64,000 bases of DNA from Polaribacter sejongensis (GTDB taxonomy: Bacteria > Bacteroidota > Bacteroidia > Flavobacteriales > Flavobacteriaceae): the NCBI RefSeq assembly GCF_038024065.1, contig NZ_CP150667.1, positions 3,665,501 through 3,729,500 of the forward strand. The letters are read 5' to 3'. Below the pieces are notes generated by a model. It was given only the letters and a program-made list of their open reading frames with translations. It had not been told where the DNA came from and did no database searches. How positions within the stretch are numbered: the stretch's first letter is position 1; every line of letters begins with the position of its first letter. Positions 1-8,236 of the stretch are shown piece by piece. The position numbers and the translations under genes were made by a program.

Positions 1-3000
1 AATATAATCAGGTTTACCATCACGATCTGTGTCTGTTGGAGTAATTCCATTTGGGTATGCAGTATCTATACCTAAAGCATTAATAATACCATTTGGAGCT
101 TTGTAATTAGCGGTAGTTTGTCCTTCAATATTATCTACAATACCATCTCCATCTGCATCAATATCTATAAAATCTTGATTGCCCTTGGTGTCTGTATTCG
201 GAATAGTGTAATTAATAGAGGCATTGGTAGTATCGTTGTTTTCTTTAGTGTTATCAAGTCCATTTTTACCGACAGGTTTATTGGTACGACCATTACGGTT
301 TGTATCTACAGACTTATTTCCTGCTTCTACAATATCTAAAATTCCATCGTTATCACTATCTAAATCTAAATGATTAGGAACTCCATCAGCATCAAAATCA
401 AAAATATCTACAATACCATCGTTATTAGCATCAACACCAAAATCGGTATCTCTGTAATTAGGTATAAAGTCGTTGTCATGATCATCTAAAGGATTTAACC
501 CGTTGTATTCATTAACATCTAGTATGGTATCGTTATCATCATCAATATCAACAGCGTTAGAAATACCATCATTGTCAGAATCTGTAGTGGCATTAACAGC
601 TACAAAATCAGATGAGCTTATAATTTTATTTAATGGGTCTGTTGCAGTAAATTTAGAAGTGTTATTGCCAATACAGTCTTCATAAAAAACAACTGTAAAT
701 TGAACCGTAATTGTTTCTCCTCGCATTAATATACCAGAAGTACCATCAAAAAAATTGATATCTGATGTTCCGTTGTAATTAGGGTTTAATATTGGATCTT
801 TTGTTGCTGTTGAGTTCTCTATAAAAGGAGTTGTAACAGAAACAATATTACCAGAACAAATTTTATTTAAGTCGTCTTGTAGATTTAAGTTTTCTAATTG
901 AACAATGTTACTATTGTTTTTGATGGTAAGTTGAAAGGTAACTTCATCATGTTCTAAAATACCATTAGGAATTTTATTAACTTCTGAAATTGCTTTCTCA
1001 TTATTATTGGCAGAACTAAATAACAATACCATATTAGAAGAAGCGCAACTGCATTGCATTGCAGATGTTACTGGTGCTGTAGACGAATTTGTTGGGTAAT
1101 ATCTATCTAAATGATTTCCTAAACCATCAGACCAATTAACAAAAGAGAATTTCTTGTTGTTAGAAGAAGTTGACTCATCTAGTCCGTCTAAATCTCCTTG
1201 TGTTTGTGAAAGGTTTAATTGATAAAAATTGTTAATTCCAGTAGAAGAGAAAGGTTCTGTTAAATAATAGATTTCTAAAATTACAGTTTCTCCAGGTTCA
1301 AGAGAGTTATTTGGCATTAGTAATTTTGTGTTTGTTCCTCCGTTATAAGAAGTATTAACAGTAACATCAGGACCAGAAACCTGAGTAACTTTAAGCTCTC
1401 TAAAAACAATACCCTTGCTTAAGAAATCGCCTAAACCCATGTTATAATTAATATTATTAGCTGTAGCAGTACCTTCATTTGTTAAGATAACTCTATTGTT
1501 ATAATCAAAAGTTCCGTCTGGGTTTACATTAGGATTTCGTTCTGGTACATATAATCCTCCAGCCACAATAGCTTCTGTAGTATGAAAATCTTCAAGTAAA
1601 ATACTGTTAGCGTCGTTTCCTATTGTAGAAGTTACCTCTGCTACATGATTAAAATCGATTCCAGAACCAGAAGGAGTAGGGTTAGGTCTACCACCACAAA
1701 AAGGATTTACCGTTACGCAAAATTCAATATTTATAGATTGCCTTGGGTATAAAATGAAATTATCTATAGCATCTTTGTTAAAAAGAGAATTTGATGTAGC
1801 ATTTAAAAAGTTATTATTTACAGCATCTGTATTAAATTCGGTAGGGTATGGGTTGTCTACAAAATCTTGAACAGCAGTAGTATTTACCGTAACTCCTTCT
1901 ATCTGTTCTACACATCCATTTCCGTAAATGCTGTTTAAATCATTTGTTAAATCGATGTTTTTTATAAGGTTTTCTGCATGGTAATCTCTTGCAGTACTTT
2001 TATTTTTAAGGGTTAAACTGTATTTAATCTTATATACTCCATCTACTGTATAGCCTTGGTTACAGCTAGATATAGAGCTTATTTCTAGTAAATCGGTTAT
2101 ATGTTCTACTGTTAAATATAAATTAGCTGAATCTGTAAAAGTTCCATCAGAAATAATATATTTAATTACAGGAATGTTCCCTGTATAATTTTTAGTAGGG
2201 ATAAAACTATAGCTACCATCTGGTTTAAAAGAGATACTACCTCCTGCAAAAATTGCTTTTTGATCTGTGGTATAAGTTGTTCCGTTTATAATAAAATTGA
2301 TAATCGATAATGAGTTGTTATCTTGATCACTATCATTTATAAGTACACCAGGAGCATCTACATTTAAAGTAGTGTTTATGTTTGCTGTATCATAATCATC
2401 CTTAGCATTTGGCGGATATAAGTTAATGATTTTTACAGTTAAGTTAGCAGTACTTGTAAAAGTTCCGTCTGAAACGGTATAACTAATTGTAGGAATTTTG
2501 TTGTTATAATTAGCGGCAGGTATAAAAGAAAAACTACCATCTTCATTAATAGTAATAGATCCTTCAGTAAAATTTGCTTTTTCACCTGCATTATAACTAA
2601 TGGTATCTATTTTAAACTCAGTAACTAATAAAAAACTGTCGTCTTTATCTGTGTCATTACTTAATATACCAGGCGCATCAACATTAAGCGTTGCATTTGT
2701 TTCTGTTGAATAATTGTCATTTTTAAGATCTGGCGCATATAGGTTGTTAACTTTAATGCTCAAGTTAGCAGAATCTGTATACGTGCCATCAGAAATTACA
2801 TAGTTAATTGCAAGAGTAATATCATTATAATTAGTAGTAGGTATAAAGAGAAAACTACCATTTGCATTTATAGTAATTGTTCCATCGGTTAAGTTGGCTG
2901 TGTCTCCTGCAGCATATGTAATACTATCTAATGTAAACTCTGTAACCTCTAGATCGTCATCATCTATATCAGTGTCGTTACTTAATAAACCAGGAGTTTC

Positions 3001-3135
3001 TATCCTTAGTACTGTATTAGATGTAGTGGTATAACTATCATCTTTTGCTACAGGTGCTGTTTGTGCAGATGTAAATTGATAGAAAAGTAAAAAAAATATA
3101 AGTATTTTATACGTATTGTATTTAGGGGGTATCAT
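1..3135 (-). CDS. Large secreted adhesin-like protein, C-terminus beyond the window
   Basis: An open frame of 1045 codons runs without a stop from an ATG at 3135 to the window edge. It starts with a signal peptide ending in TSAQ (about residues 1-25). Three repeats of about 107 residues follow (starting near 27, 134 and 241), each of the form APxAxDDxY...NTxLxV..PGxLxNDTDxD, a cadherin-like/Ig-like tandem module. The middle (about 350-840) looks like repeated DUF11-type beta domains. From about residue 848 come Asp-rich DSDNDGI-type repeats, typical of calcium-binding thrombospondin type 3 modules. Such proteins in Flavobacteriaceae are usually exported by the type IX system and displayed at the surface. 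The C-terminal sorting domain that would prove this is outside the window. Role in adhesion is inferred. Confidence 0.85.
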   Translation of the reverse strand, partial: MIPPKYNTYKILIFFLLFYQFTSAQTAPVAKDDSYTTTSNTVLRIETPGLLSNDTDIDDDDLEVTEFTLDSITYAAGDTANLTDGTITINANGSFLFIPTTNYNDITLAINYVISDGTYTDSANLSIKVNNLYAPDLKNDNYSTETNATLNVDAPGILSNDTDKDDSFLLVTEFKIDTISYNAGEKANFTEGSITINEDGSFSFIPAANYNNKIPTISYTVSDGTFTSTANLTVKIINLYPPNAKDDYDTANINTTLNVDAPGVLINDSDQDNNSLSIINFIINGTTYTTDQKAIFAGGSISFKPDGSYSFIPTKNYTGNIPVIKYIISDGTFTDSANLYLTVEHITDLLEISSISSCNQGYTVDGVYKIKYSLTLKNKSTARDYHAENLIKNIDLTNDLNSIYGNGCVEQIEGVTVNTTAVQDFVDNPYPTEFNTDAVNNNFLNATSNSLFNKDAIDNFILYPRQSINIEFCVTVNPFCGGRPNPTPSGSGIDFNHVAEVTSTIGNDANSILLEDFHTTEAIVAGGLYVPERNPNVNPDGTFDYNNRVILTNEGTATANNINYNMGLGDFLSKGIVFRELKVTQVSGPDVTVNTSYNGGTNTKLLMPNNSLEPGETVILEIYYLTEPFSSTGINNFYQLNLSQTQGDLDGLDESTSSNNKKFSFVNWSDGLGNHLDRYYPTNSSTAPVTSAMQCSCASSNMVLLFSSANNNEKAISEVNKIPNGILEHDEVTFQLTIKNNSNIVQLENLNLQDDLNKICSGNIVSVTTPFIENSTATKDPILNPNYNGTSDINFFDGTSGILMRGETITVQFTVVFYEDCIGNNTSKFTATDPLNKIISSSDFVAVNATTDSDNDGISNAVDIDDDNDTILDVNEYNGLNPLDDHDNDFIPNYRDTDFGVDANNDGIVDIFDFDADGVPNHLDLDSDNDGILDIVEAGNKSVDTNRNGRTNKPVGKNGLDNTKENNDTTNASINYTIPNTDTKGNQDFIDIDADGDGIVDNIEGQTTANYKAPNGIINALGIDTAYPNGITPTDTDRDGKPDYI

Positions 3136-3187
3136 TTTTTGGGGGGTTAAATGATTTTAATAAAAAAGTTTAAATATTGTTAGATAA

Positions 3188-3421
3188 TTATGCGGTTTTG
3201 AGAGTGGAATAATTTATACCTAAATCTGTTGTATTAACAGATAAGCTCAAAGATTTTATCTTTAAAGTAGTATTATTTTTTGCAGAAGTATTATCCTTTT
3301 TTGATCCAGGGTCTGCTAGAGCAAACTGATTGAATAAGAAATAAAATAATATAAATAGTAGTAAAAGGGATACTACATATAATATAAATGTACTGTATTT
3401 GTTTTTTTTAGTAGATATCAT
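3188..3421 (-). pseudogene. Decayed 5' fragment of the adhesin gene (copy next to the intact gene)
   Basis: A 77-codon frame directly upstream of the adhesin and on the same strand. It shares the C-run leader, a start MISTKKNKYSTF (compare MIPPKYNTYKI) and a hydrophobic signal segment. A KKDNTSAKNNTTLKI stretch aligns with KDDSYTTTSNTVLRI of the adhesin's first repeat. After that, similarity is lost and a stop follows. I read it as a broken duplicate and not a functional gene. A short secreted peptide of independent use cannot be excluded. Confidence 0.6.
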
Positions 3422-3460
3422 TCTTGGGGGATTAAATGATTTTAATATTTCTATTAATTA

Positions 3461-3721
3461 TTAATTATTAGTATTTGTATAAGTGTTTGTGTTTTTTGGA
3501 ATATAACAAATAGGGTAACTCGAATAAAAACTAGTAACCAATTGAGAATTTTCATTTGGCCCTATGTGATTAATAAAAGCGTCTCGATTGTTAACTGTTA
3601 ATGTAGTATTTGTTTTAATGTTGTAATTATCAGCTGGAGCAACAGAAGTTGCAGTAGCAAACTGATAAGGAAATATGAAGAATGCAAGTAGCTTGCATTT
3701 GTTTTTATTTAAGGGTATCAT
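3461..3721 (-). pseudogene. Decayed 5' fragment of the adhesin gene (distal copy)
   Basis: An 86-codon frame beginning MIPLNKNKCKLLAFF with a signal peptide and then APADNYNIKTNTTLTVN. This matches APVAKDDSYTTTSNTVLRI in the first cadherin-like repeat of the adhesin. The remaining 45 codons drift into Asn/Thr-rich low-complexity sequence and a stop. It is the first gene of the three-copy array, so the upstream promoter probably serves the whole array. Best explained as a vestige of a duplicated adhesin 5' end. Confidence 0.6.
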
Positions 3722-3819
3722 TCTTTGGGGGATTAAATGATTATGTATTTCTAATAATATGTTGATAAATGTAGCTAAAAATATTTTAATTATAACTCTA
3801 TTTCTCTTTTTTATTTTTG

Positions 3820-3848
3820 CGAAATTATAAAATTATTATGAATAACAA
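3820..3848 (-). promoter_or_regulatory. Possible promoter of the adhesin array
   Basis: On the minus strand a TTG (3848-3846) is followed after 18 bases by TAATTTCG (3827-3820), one mismatch from the Bacteroidetes -7 box TAnnTTTG. It lies about 100 bases upstream of the first array start codon. Tentative. Confidence 0.3.
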
Positions 3849-3893
3849 CGTTTAAAATTGATTTAAAAACAAATTAAGTATTTGTAAATTAGC

Positions 3894-4100
3894 TTATTGA
3901 CCCCAAAGTATTCTGATGGCAACAAAAACAGCTATAACAATTGCGCCGTAAATAAGCACTTTTTTACCCGTTCCTTTATAATAGCGTTGGTGGTTTTTTA
4001 TGTCTTTTCTATAACTGTAAATCATTAAAGCTACAAAAGAAATGAAAAATAAAGTCATAAAAATAATTCTTCCTGTTGTAAAATAAGCACTTAAAAACAT
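3894..4100 (-). CDS. Small two-helix membrane protein of unknown function
   Basis: A 68-residue protein with a hydrophobic helix at about residues 9-28, a short basic loop (SYRKDIKNHQRYYKGTGKK) and a second helix at about 48-65. The charge pattern suggests both ends face the periplasm and the basic loop faces the cytoplasm. I recognise the general type from flavobacterial genomes but cannot assign a function. It is monocistronic. A TAATTTTG box on the minus strand at 4214-4207 may be its promoter -7 element, though no good -33 element is seen. Confidence 0.6.
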   Translation of the reverse strand: MFLSAYFTTGRIIFMTLFFISFVALMIYSYRKDIKNHQRYYKGTGKKVLIYGAIVIAVFVAIRILWGQ

Positions 4101-4314
4101 AATTTGTATTCTTTATAAGTTGTGGGTTAATGGTAAACAAGAAGCTTTTATTTTATCAGAAAGTTTCTATATATTGTCTAACTGAAATTAATAAAATTCT
4201 ATTCTGCAAAATTACAAATTAAAAGAAGAATGTCCTTGTTTTTGGTGTAACTTCTAAAATTGAATCTTATTAATTAAATCAACAATAAAAAATATAAATA
4301 AACCTTAATATATA

Positions 4315-4701
4315 ATGAAAAACAAAATAGCAGCAGTAACTGAGTTTCACACCGCTTTTAAATTAAATATGAATCAAAAGCCAATTGCAAATATTGGTAA
4401 AGATAGAAACACGCTTCGTTTTAATTTAATGAAAGAAGAAAATGAAGAATATTTAGAGGCAGCAGAAAATAATGATTTGGTTGAGGTTGCAGATGCTTTA
4501 GGAGACATGCTGTATATTTTATGTGGAACAATTATAGAACACGGAATGCAAGATAAAATTGAAGAGGTTTTTAATGAAATTCAGCGTAGTAATATGAGTA
4601 AATTAGGTGCAGACGGTAAACCTATTTACAGAGAAGATGGTAAAGTTTTAAAAGGGCCTAATTACTTTAAGCCAAATATTGGCGATATTTTAGATAAATA
4701 G
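4315..4701 (+). CDS. MazG-like / phosphoribosyl-ATP pyrophosphohydrolase-superfamily protein
   Basis: A 128-residue all-alpha protein. It has the acidic metal-binding pattern of the MazG/PRA-PH superfamily: KEENEEYLEAAENND (about residues 40-54) followed by EVADALGDMLYILCG (about 57-71), i.e. ExxE then ExxD spacing. Such enzymes hydrolyse NTP-like substrates to NMP and pyrophosphate. It has its own strong terminator downstream. The HisE function is unlikely because there are no histidine genes nearby. A house-cleaning dNTP pyrophosphohydrolase is the more likely role, but the substrate is not determinable from sequence. Confidence 0.75.
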   Translation: MKNKIAAVTEFHTAFKLNMNQKPIANIGKDRNTLRFNLMKEENEEYLEAAENNDLVEVADALGDMLYILCGTIIEHGMQDKIEEVFNEIQRSNMSKLGADGKPIYREDGKVLKGPNYFKPNIGDILDK

Positions 4702-4721
4702 GCAATTATAATAAGTAAAAT

Positions 4722-4767
4722 TTGTATCGAGAATTAATTACTTAATTTATTCTCGATACAAGTTTTT
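4722..4767 (+). terminator. Rho-independent terminator
   Basis: A perfect 13-bp inverted repeat (TTGTATCGAGAAT at 4722-4734, complement at 4749-4761) is followed by GTTTTT. It lies 20 bases after the MazG-like gene and before the convergent gene ending at 4835, so it may work both ways. Confidence 0.8.
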
Positions 4768-4834
4768 AATAGAAGGAACTTGCATTAGTTTCGTAAAGAT
4801 AAATTAGACTTTACAATGTATACAAGATAGATTG

Positions 4835-5317
4835 TTATAAATACCTATTGTACCAGCTTTCTTCAAGAGGAATTTCCCAATTGTTATCAAAGTCCACTTT
4901 TGTAGTTATTAAATTATCAAAAATGATACTCTTTGCTGTTACAGCTTTATTTTTAAGTAGTTTTTTAAAGTCTTTTAAATCTTTGTATTGTACATATTCT
5001 CCTTGTTTAAAACAAGCGTTCATTTTGTCTAACAATTCTACTTCATATTCTTGTTGTAATCCTAAGATAAAAGAAACAGAAGCGTCTATATCTGAGTTTG
5101 TTAACGTTGAATTTTCATCATCTGCAAAAAACACAATAAACCTATTGTATAAAAATTGGTAGGAAGCTTTAAAGTTTTCATCGTCAGATTTCCAGCTTTC
5201 TAGAAAATCTTTTACTTTACTTTCAATTCCTTCAATTTCATTTGGGTAAAATTTTCTACTAGAAGGGTACACCCAAACTTTTGCATCTTCGGTAATTGTG
5301 GAATAATCTACAAACAT
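4835..5317 (-). CDS. Conserved Bacteroidetes protein, often mislabelled 'ABC transporter ATPase'
   Basis: A 160-residue soluble protein. The features I recognise from a widespread Bacteroidetes family are the MFVDYSTI start, SKVKDFLESW, the QFLYNRFIVFFADD block, DIDASVSFI and the conserved C-terminal IIFDNLITTK...WEIPLEESWYNRY. Members are commonly labelled ABC transporter ATPase in databases. No Walker A, Walker B or signature motif is present here, so that label is not supported. Function unknown. It is transcribed on its own, away from the thioredoxin-like gene upstream. Confidence 0.75.
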   Translation of the reverse strand: MFVDYSTITEDAKVWVYPSSRKFYPNEIEGIESKVKDFLESWKSDDENFKASYQFLYNRFIVFFADDENSTLTNSDIDASVSFILGLQQEYEVELLDKMNACFKQGEYVQYKDLKDFKKLLKNKAVTAKSIIFDNLITTKVDFDNNWEIPLEESWYNRYL

Positions 5318-5390
5318 TTATATATAATTTTCGCTGCAAATATACAGAAAAGAGAAGTGCTTGTTTAAAAAGTTTTCACATTGTCATATA

Positions 5391-5453
5391 GAACTTATTT
5401 CAGGATCTCAAATTACTGAAAACTCAATAATATTAAGATTCTGAAATAAGTTC
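5391..5453. repeat. Intergenic inverted repeat
   Basis: Arms GAACTTATTTCAGGATCT (5391-5408) and AGATTCTGAAATAAGTTC (5436-5453) are complementary over 17 of 18 bases, with a 27-base loop. The right arm continues into CAGGTTGACG, a motif I recall as common in dispersed flavobacterial intergenic repeats. There is no ORF and only a short T-run, so it is probably a repeat element and not a classical terminator. Confidence 0.6.
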
Positions 5454-5501
5454 AGGTTGACGATAAAAGCTATTTTTAAGACGCCTACTTTAAATTACTT
5501 T

Positions 5502-6113
5502 TTAGACTTCTTTAGCAAGTGTATTTGTAAAAAGTTCTATAAAATCGTCTTGTATATTTTGTCCTTTGTTTTTGTTATACCAAACTTGTAAATCTTCTTT
5601 AAGCTGTGCGTCTATTACACCATGTTTGGCTTTATAGTCTGCAACCATTTTTGTAGCTTCACTAGGTCTAGGTCCCCAACTATTAATTACATTATTGTCT
5701 TTATCTAGAGCAACTAATTTAGGTATTGATTTCCCTCCGTTTGTTAAAAACAGATTCATTAAATCTTCATGCTCATCTCTTAAAACTAATTTAAGATTAA
5801 TAAGACTATTTGTTGCTGCAATTTTGTTTATAACAGGTAAGTTTTGAGCAGCATCTCCACACCAACCTTCTGTAATAAGTAACCAAGTTTGAGGTTCAGT
5901 AATTTCTTGCATTTTAGTAATAGTAGCTTCAGGGATTTTTATGGTTTTGTCTAAGCGCTTCATTCTTCTGTCGTTTAACATACTGTAATTTGTTAAATCT
6001 TCAGATTGTTCTTGTCCTGTCGCTTTTCCTTCTGCTAATAAATTACTTACTAAATCTCTATATTCACTATAAGATAATACGTTTTGTAAACTTTTTTCAA
6101 TAATATTTTTCAT
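5502..6113 (-). CDS. Thioredoxin-fold protein with a single active-site cysteine
   Basis: A 203-residue cytoplasmic protein. The thioredoxin-like core includes TWLLITEGWCGDAAQNLPVI, where the usual CxxC is reduced to C85-G-D-A. This matches a known Bacteroidetes thioredoxin-family group that begins with an alpha-helical segment of about 70 residues. With no resolving cysteine in the motif it cannot act as a classical dithiol reductase. A monothiol or glutathione/bacillithiol-linked role is possible but unproven. Gene stands alone between two intergenic repeats/spacers. Confidence 0.75.
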   Translation of the reverse strand: MKNIIEKSLQNVLSYSEYRDLVSNLLAEGKATGQEQSEDLTNYSMLNDRRMKRLDKTIKIPEATITKMQEITEPQTWLLITEGWCGDAAQNLPVINKIAATNSLINLKLVLRDEHEDLMNLFLTNGGKSIPKLVALDKDNNVINSWGPRPSEATKMVADYKAKHGVIDAQLKEDLQVWYNKNKGQNIQDDFIELFTNTLAKEV

Positions 6114-6327
6114 CTCTTAATGTTTTATGCAAAGGTATTTTTATTGATTATAAAAAACGGTAACCTTTGTTACAAACCTCTTGTTTTTATTATTAATATA
6201 GACGAGATAAATTGAATAACTTACAGGCTAATTTTTAGGTTTAAAATAAACACTTTTGTTACAATTTCCTTAAATAAATAAGATATGTTTTTAAAATGCT
6301 TATTTTTACCACTTATTATAAAAAATC

Positions 6328-6975
6328 GTGAAACAAATTATTTACTTATTGCTGTCTATTATTTTATTTTCTTGTGGTAATAATAAGAAAGAAACTGTTA
6401 GTACGCTTCAAGAAATACCAAAATTAAGTATTCCTGTAAAGCATATTTCTGTAGAAGGTGTTAAAGCTATTTCTGAGCCAGAAATAGAAGACTGGCAAGA
6501 ATTAAAAACGGTAAGTTCTTTTCTAAAGAAATTCGAAAAAGTATCGCCTAACGAGGCTTTAAGTAATGCCTTAGAATTAAGAGATTTGGTTATCAGTTTA
6601 AAAGACAGTGTAAAACCAGAGATTTTCGACACTCCTCCTTTTCAAACAAGAATTAACGTTTTGCACAATGAGGTATTGCGTTTGGCAGATCTTACTTTTA
6701 TACCCGCAATTACCTCCGAAGAAGTTAATTTACAGGTAGATAAAACAATAGCTGCTTTTTCAACTGTAAACTCTAAGATAAATAGCATACTTGCCAAAAA
6801 ACGTTTCGAAGAAGAAATAGATATAGATTTCGGTTTTATAGGTATCGATTCTACGCAAATGGATAGTATTTCTAAGAAATCTATCAATTTAAAAAGGTTG
6901 GAACTAGATTCTATTAAAGAGCAAGAACTCATTAATAATTCACCAGAAAATCAAGATTTTTTAAAGAAAGAATAG
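6328..6975 (+). CDS. Lipoprotein of unknown function, GTG start
   Basis: A 215-residue protein with a lipoprotein signal (IILFSC, Cys16), so it should be anchored in an envelope membrane. The mature part is helical and charged with no domain I recognise. The start is GTG at 6328; no ATG gives a better signal peptide. It is separated by three bases from the next lipoprotein gene, so the two are very likely co-transcribed. The mature protein ends in a strongly charged coiled segment (about 160-215). Confidence 0.7.
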   Translation: MKQIIYLLLSIILFSCGNNKKETVSTLQEIPKLSIPVKHISVEGVKAISEPEIEDWQELKTVSSFLKKFEKVSPNEALSNALELRDLVISLKDSVKPEIFDTPPFQTRINVLHNEVLRLADLTFIPAITSEEVNLQVDKTIAAFSTVNSKINSILAKKRFEEEIDIDFGFIGIDSTQMDSISKKSINLKRLELDSIKEQELINNSPENQDFLKKE

Positions 6976-6978
6976 GCA

Positions 6979-7500
6979 ATGAAAAACTGTTTTTTAGTCT
7001 TAGTAGTACTTGTTTCTTTTTTTAATTGTAACGTTAAAAAAGAGATTACAAATACTCCTACAATTACATCGATAAAAAGCAATGTGAATACTTTGCTAGA
7101 TGATTGGCACAAAGCTGCTTCTGAAGCAAATTACGAAGGTTATTTTGGTAAGATGGACAGCCTTTCGGTTTTTATTGGCACAGATGCAACTGAAAACTGG
7201 AGCAAATCACAATTTCAAAAATTTAGCAAACCTTTTTTTGATAAAGGTAAAGCATGGTCTTTTATACCTTTAGAAAGAAATATTTATGTAAATAAAGCCA
7301 AAAATTTTGTTTGGTTCGATGAGTTGTTAACTACTTGGATGGGGACTTGTAGAGGTTCTGGTGTTTTAGAAAAGAAGCAGAACGTTTGGAAAATTAAGCA
7401 TTATGTCTTGTCTGTAGCAATACCAAATAATGATATACAAGCGGTTATTTTAGCAAAGAAAAAAAGTGATTCTATATTTCTAAGTACACTTAATAAGTAA
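6979..7500 (+). CDS. Lipoprotein with NTF2/SnoaL-like domain
   Basis: A 173-residue protein with lipobox FFNC (Cys17). Residues about 38-155 look like an NTF2-like/SnoaL-type cone fold: an initial helix DDWHKAASEANYEGYFGKMD, then SVFIGTDATENWSK, a phenylalanine-rich middle and WKIKHYVLSVAIPN at the end. This is typical of DUF4440/SnoaL-like proteins. These domains bind small ligands, but catalytic residues are not obvious here. It is the second gene of a lipoprotein pair and its stop codon abuts a dispersed repeat. Confidence 0.7.
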   Translation: MKNCFLVLVVLVSFFNCNVKKEITNTPTITSIKSNVNTLLDDWHKAASEANYEGYFGKMDSLSVFIGTDATENWSKSQFQKFSKPFFDKGKAWSFIPLERNIYVNKAKNFVWFDELLTTWMGTCRGSGVLEKKQNVWKIKHYVLSVAIPNNDIQAVILAKKKSDSIFLSTLNK

Positions 7501-7615
7501 TTTTAGAAGCTAATTCCTGCTTGGATTTTATCTTGAACGGTGTCGAAAGACTATATCTTTTTGCAGAAAAAGCAAAAAGGATGTCGTTTCAATCAGGGCT
7601 AAACTTGTTAGTAAG
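7501..7615 (+). repeat. Dispersed flavobacterial intergenic repeat, copy A
   Basis: Starts right after the stop codon at 7500 with TTTTAGAAGCTA. It contains TTTATCTTGAACGG, the palindrome ATCTTTTTGC / GCAAAAAGGAT and TTTCAATCAGGGCTAAAC. It is clearly related to copies near 32.9, 44.6, 49.8, 53.2 and 60.9 kb. It lies between convergent genes. Confidence 0.75.
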
Positions 7616-7689
7616 CTGTTGGCATTTAAAATGTATGTAATGATGGTTTATTCCTTAGAGTGCTATTTATATGTAGCGCATACAATCCT

Positions 7690-8163
7690 CTAAGAAACCA
7701 CTTCGGCAACAACTTTATATATCAACTCGCTTTCAAAACCCTTTCTCATTAAAAAACCAATTAATTTTTGTTTTCGTTTATAAATATCAGATTCAGAAAT
7801 TACTTCATTTCTATTTTCTGTAATTCTATAAATAGTTTGTAGATATTCTTTTTCGTCAATTTCTTTTAAGGCTGTTTTAATATTGTAAACAGAAATATCT
7901 CTAAATTTTAATTCTCTAACAATACGTTGTTTTCCCCAAGATTTAATTCTGAATTTTCCGCGTGCAAAACTTTTAGCAAAGCGTTCTTCATTTAAAAAGT
8001 TATCTTTCATCAAACTTAATAAAATCATTTCTCTAGCCTCAGGAATCAGCTTGTATTCGCGCATTTTTTGTTCTACTTCTTTGTGGCATCTATCTTGGTA
8101 AACGCAGTAGTTTTCTAATTTCCGTTTTAGTTCATCAACTGTAAAAGACTTCTTTTTTATCAT
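7690..8163 (-). CDS. recX: RecX family regulatory protein
   Basis: A 157-residue helical protein matching RecX: N-terminal helices with DELKRKLENYCVYQDRCHKEVEQKM, central LMKDNFLNEERFAKSFARGKFRIKSWGKQRIVRELKFRDIS and a C-terminal KRKQKLIGFLMRKGFESELI. RecX binds RecA filaments and limits RecA activity in recombination and SOS induction. The length is in the normal range. recA is not adjacent, which is usual in Bacteroidetes. Expressed as a single gene. Confidence 0.88.
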   Translation of the reverse strand: MIKKKSFTVDELKRKLENYCVYQDRCHKEVEQKMREYKLIPEAREMILLSLMKDNFLNEERFAKSFARGKFRIKSWGKQRIVRELKFRDISVYNIKTALKEIDEKEYLQTIYRITENRNEVISESDIYKRKQKLIGFLMRKGFESELIYKVVAEVVS

Positions 8164-8181
8164 TGGTTCGAAAATACAAAA

Positions 8182-8216
8182 AGAGATGAAATTATATGAA
8201 TTTCATCTCTTTTTTA
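8182..8216 (-). terminator. Terminator of the efflux operon
   Basis: A 12-bp perfect stem (AGAGATGAAATT at 8182-8193 with its complement at 8199-8210) and a 5-base loop, with T-runs on both sides. It lies just beyond the RND gene stop and ends the minus-strand operon. Confidence 0.8.
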
Positions 8217-8236
8217 TAAAAATATATGTTTAAAAT

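Larger units (their letters stand above)
3129..3753 (-). repeat. Three direct copies of a leader/start-codon segment
   Basis: Copies lie at about 3129-3166, 3417-3453 and 3715-3753. Read on the minus strand, each has AATCATTTAA followed by a C-run (CCCCC or CCCCCC), a short A-rich stretch and then the ATG of one of three successive reading frames: the adhesin and the two fragments upstream of it. The copies are about 300 bases apart, and the similarity continues into the encoded signal peptides. This shows tandem duplication of the 5' end of the adhesin gene. Confidence 0.75.

Noticed and set aside
118..685. Short plus-strand frames in the adhesin region
   Set aside because: They lie antisense within the adhesin repeats, have low-complexity products and no start context. 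They are shadows of the repeated coding sequence.
1900..3060. CRISPR array or tandem DNA repeat in the adhesin
   Set aside because: The periodicity is 107 codons at the protein level with diverged DNA, i.e. protein domain repeats and not a CRISPR array.
4835..5317. ABC transporter ATPase
   Set aside because: The common label for this family is not supported: no Walker or signature motifs are present.
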